Shown: piece by piece, positions 50,957 through 59,034 of the stretch
How the letters are laid out: every line of letters begins with the position of its first letter
Position numbering within the stretch: position 1 is the first letter of the stretch
From: an uncultured Clostridia bacterium
Lineage (GTDB): Bacteria; Bacillota; Clostridia; Christensenellales; Borkfalkiaceae
NCBI GenBank assembly: GCA_934271275.1
Contig: CAKQRD010000009.1
Span: 46,271-110,270 of the forward strand
Direction of reading: 5' to 3'
Length of the DNA: 64,000 nucleotides
The notes under the pieces: generated by a model
Databases searched by the model: none
The model's input: only the letters and a program-made list of their open reading frames with translations
Told to the model about the DNA's origin: nothing
Position numbers and translations under genes: made by a program

Positions 50957-52936
50957 TTACGCGTCCTCCCTGCTTATATATTTCGTAATTCCCAGAACGT
51001 CCGCAAGAACGGCGATATTGTCGTTCGCGTCGCTCGATTCCTTAACGTGATTAAAGCCGAGGCTTCTCACGTCGTTACAAAGGTTTATTTTATACTCCGC
51101 GTTTTCGGGATAATCGTCCGTGAGGTACAGTGCGGCGTAAAGATACCGCACGAACACTCCGTCCGTCATAATATTTCTTTCGTAAACGCCCTTTGAATTT
51201 GCCGAACCGCTGTCCTGCGAGGTTAAAATTCCGTCGTTGCCCGTTTTTTCGAGCGCGTCGCGTATATACCCCTGCCATCTTACGAGCGTTCCGCGCTTCC
51301 AGTAATCGGCTTTTACCATAGTCTGCGAATAAATGGATTGATCCCAGCTGCCCGTTTCGCCGTGGTCCTGACCGTTATACAGCGCGACTACGCGATATTC
51401 GTCGTAAAGCTTTTTCATCGCCTTGCCGCCTTCGCCGTAAACGTGCCTGAAATAGTCTTCCGTAAGCTCGTCTATATCGAGAGAGGGATCGAACGCGAGC
51501 TTGGAGAAAAGATATACTTTCAAGCCGTTAAAGCCCGTAACGTTTCTCGCGGAGTTCGCAAGCTGATAGAGGTATAACCCTATTTTATAGCTTCCGAGAA
51601 TTTCAAAATCCTCTTTCATCGTATTAAAGGTATCGAACGGCACGAGATAGTCGTTGAAATCCACGCCGTAATCCCAAATCCAGAAGTTTTCAAACGCGCC
51701 GTTCATTTTTTCAAGCATATCGAGCGCGGCGGCGTTTTCCTCGTCGCCCCAGCCCTTCGCGTGGTCCTTCATCGCCATACACGCCCAGAGCGGAGTGACG
51801 TATTCAAGCTTTCCGAGCTTCTCGTTCATAACGTACTTGCCGTTTTCGCCGCTTACTACGCTTACTACGGGAACGTTTTCGGTAGCGTTATAAAGAAGCG
51901 GAACTATGGTAATCTTTCTGTCGTCGTCCGCCGCGCGCAGCTTTTCGTTCACCCTTTCGCCTATAAGGTTACAGGTTTTAAGCATCGCGCCGCTCTTCGC
52001 GCCGTAAAGCTCCTCAGCTTCCGTACACGCCGCGCAGGAACACCAGTTTTTATTGTCCATCATCTGAAACCGCGCGAACGTTTTGGTAAGCGAATCGCTC
52101 TTCATAAACAACGAGTAAAGCTCTTCGGCAACCGTTTCCACCATCGCTTCAAGCTCCTTTTCGTCGCCGTGCGCGGTGTAGCAAAGCTGATCGCCCGTCA
52201 CCGAGTACCACGCCGAATGAGTTATTCCGTATACGTCGGGCTTTAACATTTCCAGCGAATTGTGTATGTCGCCGACGGACGTTTTATCGTCGGTCATAAG
52301 CCCTAATCTCGTGGAGCTTATCGAACTGCCGTAATCGTTCATACCCGAGTAGTCCGCCCTTAAAGCTATCGCGGCTTTTTTGGTTACGTCCGCTTTGAAA
52401 TAGTTAAGGGTTTTCACGTTGCGGACGAGTGTATATACGTTCTTTTGGTAAAACTCGTAGCCGAACATATAATTAAGAAGCTTATAAACTCCCCATATAA
52501 CGCTTGAATCGCTTCCGCCGAGAACGAATATCCCGCCGTTTTCCGCGGCTATTCTGTAATCGCCTGCGCCGAGTTCTTCGCCGAGCGTGCCGAGAGCGAT
52601 TCTTGCGTAAGAAGTCGCGCCGAGAGAAATGATTTTTTTCTCTCTGCCGCTCGTTTCCTTATCCTGTACGGTTTTAAGAGTGATACCCGTCGCTTCCGCA
52701 AAGAAGGTTTTAAGCTCGCTCGCCGCCGTTTTAAGCTCGTCTTCGGGATCGTTTTCGGTTACGATTATATAATCGCTTTTGCCGTTTTTAACTATAAATT
52801 CGCCGGAAACGGGGGTAAATTCTCTTTCCGTCTCCGTTTTGCCGTCGTTTATGCGAACGGTAGCGGAAGAACAACCGCAAAAGGTTATCGCCGCCGCCAG
52901 AACCGCGCAAGCCGCGCATATCAATCTCTTTTTCAC
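50957..52936 (-). CDS. DUF4838 lipoprotein, putative surface glycan enzyme
   Basis: A 659-residue lipoprotein (lipobox TFCGC). An N-terminal GH67 N-terminal-like domain (about 45-165, with AASELKTFFAEATGI and VLGGSDSSVIWGVYKLLNYM) precedes the DUF4838 domain (about 220-500) with the conserved Cys cluster NWCSCAAC. DUF4838 is thought to be a TIM-barrel glycosidase-like family, and the paired domain is shared with alpha-glucuronidases; the reaction is not established. It is closely related to the C-terminal third of the 1571-residue protein. Four-base overlap with the gene upstream. Confidence 0.82.
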   Translation of the reverse strand: MKKRLICAACAVLAAAITFCGCSSATVRINDGKTETEREFTPVSGEFIVKNGKSDYIIVTENDPEDELKTAASELKTFFAEATGITLKTVQDKETSGREKKIISLGATSYARIALGTLGEELGAGDYRIAAENGGIFVLGGSDSSVIWGVYKLLNYMFGYEFYQKNVYTLVRNVKTLNYFKADVTKKAAIALRADYSGMNDYGSSISSTRLGLMTDDKTSVGDIHNSLEMLKPDVYGITHSAWYSVTGDQLCYTAHGDEKELEAMVETVAEELYSLFMKSDSLTKTFARFQMMDNKNWCSCAACTEAEELYGAKSGAMLKTCNLIGERVNEKLRAADDDRKITIVPLLYNATENVPVVSVVSGENGKYVMNEKLGKLEYVTPLWACMAMKDHAKGWGDEENAAALDMLEKMNGAFENFWIWDYGVDFNDYLVPFDTFNTMKEDFEILGSYKIGLYLYQLANSARNVTGFNGLKVYLFSKLAFDPSLDIDELTEDYFRHVYGEGGKAMKKLYDEYRVVALYNGQDHGETGSWDQSIYSQTMVKADYWKRGTLVRWQGYIRDALEKTGNDGILTSQDSGSANSKGVYERNIMTDGVFVRYLYAALYLTDDYPENAEYKINLCNDVRSLGFNHVKESSDANDNIAVLADVLGITKYISREDA

Positions 52937-55257
52937 GCGATCACCTCCACAAAGTAATATTCGGAAGCCGTGTTGCCTTCCCCGTCCGTCGCGAAAATTT
53001 CTATTTTATAGCTCCCCGCGGCGGTAAAGGTATACGCGGCGTTTTCTTTAAGATACTCGCCCTTTCCGTTCGGCGCGTAAACTATAAAGAATTTTTCCGT
53101 TTCTTCGCCGCCTGATTTTACAGTGATTTCGGGAAGTTCGAGTTTATCGCCGACTTTCGCGACCTTCTGCGTGATTTCGCCGAGAGTTATTTCGGGCGCG
53201 GTATTGCCGTACGCCGTAACGTACATAACCTCCGCGTTTCTGTTGCCGGAAAGGTCTTTCGTAATATACTGTATACGATAACGCCCCGTTTTTTCGAGCT
53301 TTATTTCGTATTCTTCGTCCGCGTTCAAGCCGTTTATTTCTTTGCCGTCGGTCGTTCTGACGTAGTTTCCGCTTTCCGCGTTCGTAACGGTCAACTCCGC
53401 AAACGAATATCCGTCAAGCACGTCCAAGCCGAACGCTTTAACCGTTTTAATCGTCTCGCCCGCAACGTAAAGCGAAGAATACGCGCCCGTGAGAACGAGA
53501 CTCGGCGCAACCGCGTCTCTCGTGACGTCGCCCGTTCTCTGTCCGCAAACTCTCGTCACGAGAATTTTTCCCGAGGTCGCGGCGGAAGTCATTTCCGCAA
53601 ACACCGCGCCGCTTGCAAAGCCCTTGAAGTCGCTCGGCAAATCGAGAAATTTTTCGTTGACCTTGAACGCGTTATACGCTTCGCCGAGAGCGGAATAAGA
53701 AATTCTTATTTCTTTTCCGAGCGTTTCTTCGGTCACGTCTATTTTCTTTTCGTACCCGTTTTCCTTTATTCTCGCGGTAACGCCTCTCGTCGTCCAGACG
53801 ATTTCGAGCGTTATTTTTTGCGAAGCGTTTAAGGAATCGGTAAAAGATACCGCAAAGCTGCCGTTTTCCGCAAAAGAAGAAGCGTAAAGAGAAATATTAA
53901 GGGAAGTACCGCTTAATTTATTGATGATTTTCGCGGTTTTCGCCCTCGAAATGTCTATGCTCGTTCCGTCCTCCGTTCTTTGCGCCGTTCCCTTGCCTAA
54001 CAGGAACAGATTTTCGGGCGTGAGCGTGCCTTCGGAATTTTTTATCGAACGCACGGGAACGGTAACGCTTTTTGAAAGCGTCTGATACGTCCAGCGCAAA
54101 GTCACGATTTTAGTATCCGTTTCGGGGAGAGTAAGAACGCCGTTTTTAATCTCCGCAGTTTCGCCGCTGCCGAGAACGCAAACGACTTCCGCGTCCTCGT
54201 AACGCTTGCCGTTTTCGTCGTATACGACCACCCGCGTTTCGGGGAGCTTATAGCTTTTTCCCGCGATAAACGCAGGCTCTGTCGTCGCGGAAGAGTTTTC
54301 AAACGCCGCCGCGGGGGCTTCCACGTTCATTACCGCAGAAGCTTCCGTCGTTCTCGAATAGTCGGAAAGCTTATATAAAAGCTCCCATTCGCCCGTTCTC
54401 TCAAAAAGATATTCGATTTTCGCGTTGTCCGCGCGACCTTCGTAAACGAGTTCTTCGTAATCGCCCTTCTTAAGCGTTAAAGAAAGCTCCGCCTTTCCGA
54501 GTCGGTCGTCCTTGCCGATTGCGGGAACGGGAATATTCGTCGTTTTTCCCGCGGTCGCCGCGCGATTTGTAGCCGTAATTGTAAGAGGCGCGGCGGAATC
54601 TATCGCCGTTACCGAAACGGTTTTGGTCGTTTCCTCGCCGTAAAGATTTTTGGCGGTATAGGTTATTTCGTAAACGCCCGCGCGCTCGGGAACGAACGCT
54701 CCGTCCGTTATCTGCGTCAAAAAGCGGGAACGTTCGCCGTATAAATAGCAAACCTCCGCCGTTACGGGAACGTTTGTTCCCTTAACGTACGCTTTTGCCG
54801 CGAAAACCTTGTAAGCCGCGCCCTTGACCGCGTTCGGCAAGGTCTGTTCGGTATACCCCGCAAAATCCACGGTTATTCTCGCGTTCGCGCGTTCCGCCTC
54901 GGCGTTCACCGTGAATTCGGTTTTTTCCGAATACTGTCTGCCGTTTACCGTAGCGGTATATACGACGACGTATTTACCCGAAAGGGTTAAGTAGCCGCCG
55001 CTTTCTCTCGTCGCCGAGCCGTCGGGATAATACAGCACCGCGGTCGCCTCGTAGCTCTTTCCGTCTATCGTAAGCGTACCCGAGGGAATATCTATCCACT
55101 CGCCCTCTTCGTATTCCGAAAGAAGCTCCTTTTCCACCGAAAGCTCCGCCGCGTTCGTTTTTTCCGAACGAATAAGCGCAGCCGCGGCGAAAACGGCGCA
55201 CAGCGACAGTAATACCGCTATCGCCGCCGTCAAATAAATTTTCTTTCTTTTCGTCAT
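52933..55257 (-). CDS. Large exported Ig-like domain protein
   Basis: A 774-residue protein with an N-terminal membrane helix (about residues 7-28) that may be a signal peptide; no lipobox cysteine is positioned correctly. The rest is several Ig-like beta-sandwich domains of about 80-95 residues with GVYEITYTAKNLYGEE, GKYVVVYTA and GSYKIEIFATDGEGN ends, resembling bacterial Ig/PKD folds. A concanavalin-like stretch lies near 430-570 (DISRAKTAKIINKLSG...). It could bind glycan or organise the surface proteins encoded beside it. It follows the transporter genes by 59 bases. Confidence 0.75.
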   Translation of the reverse strand: MTKRKKIYLTAAIAVLLSLCAVFAAAALIRSEKTNAAELSVEKELLSEYEEGEWIDIPSGTLTIDGKSYEATAVLYYPDGSATRESGGYLTLSGKYVVVYTATVNGRQYSEKTEFTVNAEAERANARITVDFAGYTEQTLPNAVKGAAYKVFAAKAYVKGTNVPVTAEVCYLYGERSRFLTQITDGAFVPERAGVYEITYTAKNLYGEETTKTVSVTAIDSAAPLTITATNRAATAGKTTNIPVPAIGKDDRLGKAELSLTLKKGDYEELVYEGRADNAKIEYLFERTGEWELLYKLSDYSRTTEASAVMNVEAPAAAFENSSATTEPAFIAGKSYKLPETRVVVYDENGKRYEDAEVVCVLGSGETAEIKNGVLTLPETDTKIVTLRWTYQTLSKSVTVPVRSIKNSEGTLTPENLFLLGKGTAQRTEDGTSIDISRAKTAKIINKLSGTSLNISLYASSFAENGSFAVSFTDSLNASQKITLEIVWTTRGVTARIKENGYEKKIDVTEETLGKEIRISYSALGEAYNAFKVNEKFLDLPSDFKGFASGAVFAEMTSAATSGKILVTRVCGQRTGDVTRDAVAPSLVLTGAYSSLYVAGETIKTVKAFGLDVLDGYSFAELTVTNAESGNYVRTTDGKEINGLNADEEYEIKLEKTGRYRIQYITKDLSGNRNAEVMYVTAYGNTAPEITLGEITQKVAKVGDKLELPEITVKSGGEETEKFFIVYAPNGKGEYLKENAAYTFTAAGSYKIEIFATDGEGNTASEYYFVEVIA

Positions 55258-55316
55258 TTTCTGTCCTCTTTATTATTCTTTTCAACGGTTTATTGAAAAA
55301 ACCGCCGCGTATGTTT

Positions 55317-56255
55317 TTATTCTTTAAGCCCGCCCATAGAGATGTTGCCCATAAGGCGTTTGCTGAAAAACAGGAATATTACGAGTATCGGAAGCACCAG
55401 AAGCATTGCTCCCGCCGCCATAACGGGCGGGTAATTCGTTTCGTTCGACGGCGGATTGTATACGAGCATATACATCCAGTACGCGAGCGTGGGATAGGAT
55501 TCGAGATAAAGGAGCGGAGTCTGATAATCGTTCCAGAAGGTTATCCACTGAATGAGCATAACCGTTGCGAAAAGATTTCTCGCAAGCGGCATATAGATTT
55601 TGAAGCATACGGAAAAGTTCCCCGCTCCGTCAATCTTCGCCGCCTCCGCAAACCCGTCCGGCATCGCCCCGAACGTTCCCAGAAACACCATATAATACAT
55701 CGTCAGAAAGTTCGCTTTCAGTATCCATATACCCCATATGCTGTCGTACATACCGAGCGCGCGGACTATGCTCAATTCCGAGGGATAGTTGCCGACTATC
55801 GGCAGTATCATACAAACGAGAACTACCGAGGTATAAACGTTGAGAATACGGTATTTTTTGCCGAACCTTGCTACGACGTACGCCGTTATGCACGGAATGA
55901 ACGTCGCCACAAACGCGCAACCGACCGTATATAAAAGGGTATATCCCAAAAGCCCGAACGCGTCTACCCTGTATTCGTTTATCGCCGCGGTAACGTCGTA
56001 ATAAAAGTAATCGAATACGAGCGAATAGTTAGAGCCTACCCATTTTACGGGGAAACCCGAAACGTTTCCGAGCGCGAAATCGTCGTAATAATCTTTAAAG
56101 CTCGTGGAAACGCTCCACACCATAAGCCAAATAAGGAGTATCGAATAAGCCAAAAGCACCGCGAACACCGCCACGAAAAGAATATCGCTTGCGGTAAACT
56201 TCTGCTTTTTGCGTGGGCAGAGTTTTTGCCAAAACTTTTTAAAAAACGTTTTCAT
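55317..56255 (-). CDS. Carbohydrate ABC transporter permease, MalG type
   Basis: A 312-residue permease with six membrane helices and the EAA loop EAAKIDGAGNFSVCFKIYMP that docks to the ATPase. It pairs with the MalF-type permease 13 bases upstream and with the binding lipoprotein. No ATPase gene is in the operon; such importers often share one MsiK-type ATPase encoded elsewhere. The cargo is probably an oligosaccharide released by the two GH2 enzymes or surface proteins. Confidence 0.92.
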   Translation of the reverse strand: MKTFFKKFWQKLCPRKKQKFTASDILFVAVFAVLLAYSILLIWLMVWSVSTSFKDYYDDFALGNVSGFPVKWVGSNYSLVFDYFYYDVTAAINEYRVDAFGLLGYTLLYTVGCAFVATFIPCITAYVVARFGKKYRILNVYTSVVLVCMILPIVGNYPSELSIVRALGMYDSIWGIWILKANFLTMYYMVFLGTFGAMPDGFAEAAKIDGAGNFSVCFKIYMPLARNLFATVMLIQWITFWNDYQTPLLYLESYPTLAYWMYMLVYNPPSNETNYPPVMAAGAMLLVLPILVIFLFFSKRLMGNISMGGLKE

Positions 56256-56268
56256 TATCTCCGCCCTC

Positions 56269-57192
56269 CTACGCTATTTTGTCCTGCAAACGCTCTAAAA
56301 GCTTGTTTATAACGAGCGTTACGGGAACGAGTACCAAGCTCAGCATAAGCCCGAACGCCGCGACGTACGAGTAGTTTTCCTGTCCGTTTATGGTAAGCTT
56401 ATAAAAGTAGTAGCCTATCGTTTCGTATTTTGCTTCCGCGCCCGTTCCGTAGAAGTTGAACAGGTTGAACTGGTTTGAGAACAGCCCCGCGAGTCCGCAC
56501 ACGAAAAAGGTTTTTATCGTCGGGAAAATCGAAGGAAGAACTATTCTCGTAAGCTGTACGAAATTGCTTGCGCCGTCTATTTCCGCGGCTTCCATAACTG
56601 CCTCGGGAACGTCCGAAATCGCGCCGAGATAAAGAAGAAGCGTCGTTCCGAAGCTGAAAAACACGAACGCGAACATCAGCGCGGCGTATTCGGTTTTAAG
56701 GTCTGCAAAAAAACCCTGCATATTTGCGTTAAAAATTTTGTTTACGACGCTCGGCACGGCGTTATCCGCAAAAATTCTGTACAGAATACAAAGCGTTAAG
56801 ATAGAGAGCATACTCGGCAAAAAGAGCAGCACCTTAAACGTTCTGAACCCGAAAAACTTTTTGTAAACGTAAAACGCGAATAAAATAGCGACGGGAACGG
56901 AGGTTATAAGCCCCACGCCGTAAACCTTGAACGAATTTCCGAACGCGCTCATAACCTCTTCGTTGTTTTTAAAATCCTGTATAACGCGCTCGAAATTATT
57001 CCACCCGTTCGGAACGAACCCGCCGCCGAGCTTGTCGTAGGTTTTGAACGACAGCGCGAAGGAGTTCAGATTCGTGCCGATATAGAATATCGCGAATTGA
57101 ACGGTAGGAACTAAAAGCATTACGATAACAAATATCAGATCGCCTTTATTTATCCTCTTTTTGCGCGCGTTTATTTTCGGAGAAGAAGCCAT
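56269..57192 (-). CDS. Carbohydrate ABC transporter permease, MalF type
   Basis: A 307-residue permease with six membrane helices and EAA loop EAAEIDGASNFVQLTRIVLP. It forms the other half of the channel. It follows the binding lipoprotein gene by 10 bases, and its start is supported by an AAAGGAG site. Confidence 0.92.
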   Translation of the reverse strand: MASSPKINARKKRINKGDLIFVIVMLLVPTVQFAIFYIGTNLNSFALSFKTYDKLGGGFVPNGWNNFERVIQDFKNNEEVMSAFGNSFKVYGVGLITSVPVAILFAFYVYKKFFGFRTFKVLLFLPSMLSILTLCILYRIFADNAVPSVVNKIFNANMQGFFADLKTEYAALMFAFVFFSFGTTLLLYLGAISDVPEAVMEAAEIDGASNFVQLTRIVLPSIFPTIKTFFVCGLAGLFSNQFNLFNFYGTGAEAKYETIGYYFYKLTINGQENYSYVAAFGLMLSLVLVPVTLVINKLLERLQDKIA

Positions 57193-57202
57193 CTTTTCTC
57201 CT

Positions 57203-58894
57203 TTATTTCAGGTTTTTGATAAGCGACTTCCACGAGCTTTCGTCTCTGCCTGATTTAGAATATAAATCTCTGAAATGCTCGACCGCGCTTCTCGTTCTCA
57301 AAGATTCCGAAGCCTTCGAGCCTTTTGCCGTAAAGGTGGATTTAAGCATTAAGCTCGAATAGTTGTTGATATATACGGGAGTCGTGGAATACGGCGAAAC
57401 CGAGTTGTTTTTAACGTCGTAAAGGCTCTTTTCGTAGCTGGAAAGCGATTCGTATTCCGCGTCCGTAAGATTATAATCGGGAGCCGCGGGCATACCCGAA
57501 ATCGTGTTGAACGCACGGAGCTGTTCTTCCGCATAAACGAACTGCATAAAGGTTTTCGCAAGGTTTATTTTGGATTCCTTTATATTGCTCTTAACGAAGC
57601 CTACCGTAACCTCGGTGGTAGCGATGGTGAATTGCTCGCCTATTTTGTCGGCGTTCGCCTTGGGCAGAGGCAACAGACCGAAACGCATAGCGTTTTTGGT
57701 ATATTTACCCGCCGTTCTGTCTTCTACTCTGTCGAACGTGTCGGAAGCTTCGCTTTCCCACCACGTTCCGTCAACCAAAAACGCGTATCTCGTGGAATTG
57801 ATTCCCGTCGCGCCGTAAATATATTTATCCTGCGCTTGAAGCTGCGAATCAGGTCCGAACAACGTGGAAGATTCTCCCCATTTCACGTCCGATTCCGTCG
57901 AATCTATGATTCTGTCTACGAATTCGAGAGCTTTGAGTCTGCCTTCCGTCTGATACATCAGATACCCGTTTTCGGTAGTGATTTTCGTATCGCCGAGTCT
58001 CGTAATATTGCCCGCGTCGTCCACCGAAACGAGATTTTTGGCAGTTCCGTCGAAGGTATAGTTAAGTCTTAACTGTTCCTCGCCCTCGAAGTCTGCGGTA
58101 AGCTCGGATAAAAGCCAGTCGAGATAGTCTCTTCTGTTCTGACCGCTCCATATGAACGGAACAAGCGTGACGTCCGATTTCTTTTTGGCGATATAATCGC
58201 AAAGGGTATAAAATTCGTCGTAGGTTGCGGGCAAGCCGTCGTCGGAAGTGTCGTATTCTCCGTCAGGGCCTGCGGATTTCGCGCCGTCCGAGGTGAACTT
58301 AACCGTTCCCGTATAGCTTTTCTCGCTCGGCGCGCCGTTTTTGGCGAAATAGAAGCCTTCCTGCTCGAATAAATCTATATCGTAAATGATACCCGCCTGA
58401 TGGTCGTGGTGAGGAATCGCATAGTATTTGCCGTCGGCGTTATAAAAGTCCTGCTCGTCTTTCGTAAGCTTGGAGAAAACGGTTTTGCCGTCGTTCGGGT
58501 TGGATTCGGTAACGACGCTCGAAATATCGAGCATTTTGCCTTCGTTCACCCACTTATAGTAGTCCACGTCCTCGACGAAAAACACCTCTTGTTTAGAGCC
58601 TGCCACCTTGTCGAAATACTGACTGCCGAGCGTTTTATTGTGGCTTACCTTAATATCCACGCCGACCTTTCCGTCCTCAAAGGACTCGTTGGCATACTTC
58701 GCCTCGAAGCGTTTTTCGATTTCGTCCATCCACTTCGAGCCGAATCCGCCCGCGTAGTTGCTGACGTACAGTATGCTTTGGGTGGAATTATCGTCCTCGC
58801 TGCCGCTCGGCTTGCACGCCATAGCGGATAAGCTTCCCAGAGCGACCGTCGCCGCAAGGGCGAGCGTAAGCATCTTTTTAGCCTTATTTTTCAT
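57203..58894 (-). CDS. Sugar ABC transporter substrate-binding lipoprotein
   Basis: A 563-residue extracellular solute-binding lipoprotein (lipobox SAMAC) of the large cluster D sugar type. It has a Trp-rich face (TWWE, YYKWVNEG) and the hinge pattern of maltose-type receptors; its length suits oligosaccharide ligands. It delivers the glycan to the two permeases downstream. Its leader holds two strong hairpins that may protect this part of the mRNA, giving more receptor than permease, as in other sugar importers. Confidence 0.92.
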   Translation of the reverse strand: MKNKAKKMLTLALAATVALGSLSAMACKPSGSEDDNSTQSILYVSNYAGGFGSKWMDEIEKRFEAKYANESFEDGKVGVDIKVSHNKTLGSQYFDKVAGSKQEVFFVEDVDYYKWVNEGKMLDISSVVTESNPNDGKTVFSKLTKDEQDFYNADGKYYAIPHHDHQAGIIYDIDLFEQEGFYFAKNGAPSEKSYTGTVKFTSDGAKSAGPDGEYDTSDDGLPATYDEFYTLCDYIAKKKSDVTLVPFIWSGQNRRDYLDWLLSELTADFEGEEQLRLNYTFDGTAKNLVSVDDAGNITRLGDTKITTENGYLMYQTEGRLKALEFVDRIIDSTESDVKWGESSTLFGPDSQLQAQDKYIYGATGINSTRYAFLVDGTWWESEASDTFDRVEDRTAGKYTKNAMRFGLLPLPKANADKIGEQFTIATTEVTVGFVKSNIKESKINLAKTFMQFVYAEEQLRAFNTISGMPAAPDYNLTDAEYESLSSYEKSLYDVKNNSVSPYSTTPVYINNYSSLMLKSTFTAKGSKASESLRTRSAVEHFRDLYSKSGRDESSWKSLIKNLK

Positions 58895-58936
58895 AGTCTG
58901 TCTCCTTTTTTCGTTTATTTTTCCGATAAGGGGATA

Positions 58937-58975
58937 CTCCTTTCGTCGTCAGACGAAAGGAGGGGTATACCCCTC
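58937..58975 (-). promoter_or_regulatory. Tandem hairpins in the leader of the binding-protein gene
   Basis: CTCCTTTCGTC (58937-58947), GTCA loop, GACGAAAGGAG (58952-58962) is a perfect 11-bp stem. It overlaps the palindrome GAGGGGTATACCCCTC (58960-58975), so only one can form at a time. There is no T-run on the minus strand after them, so mRNA processing or stabilisation is more likely than termination. Confidence 0.6.
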
Positions 58976-59034
58976 GATTTTTTGATTTTTTTACGGTCTC
59001 CATGCGCGTTCCCGCGCCGGAAGAACCGCCGAGT

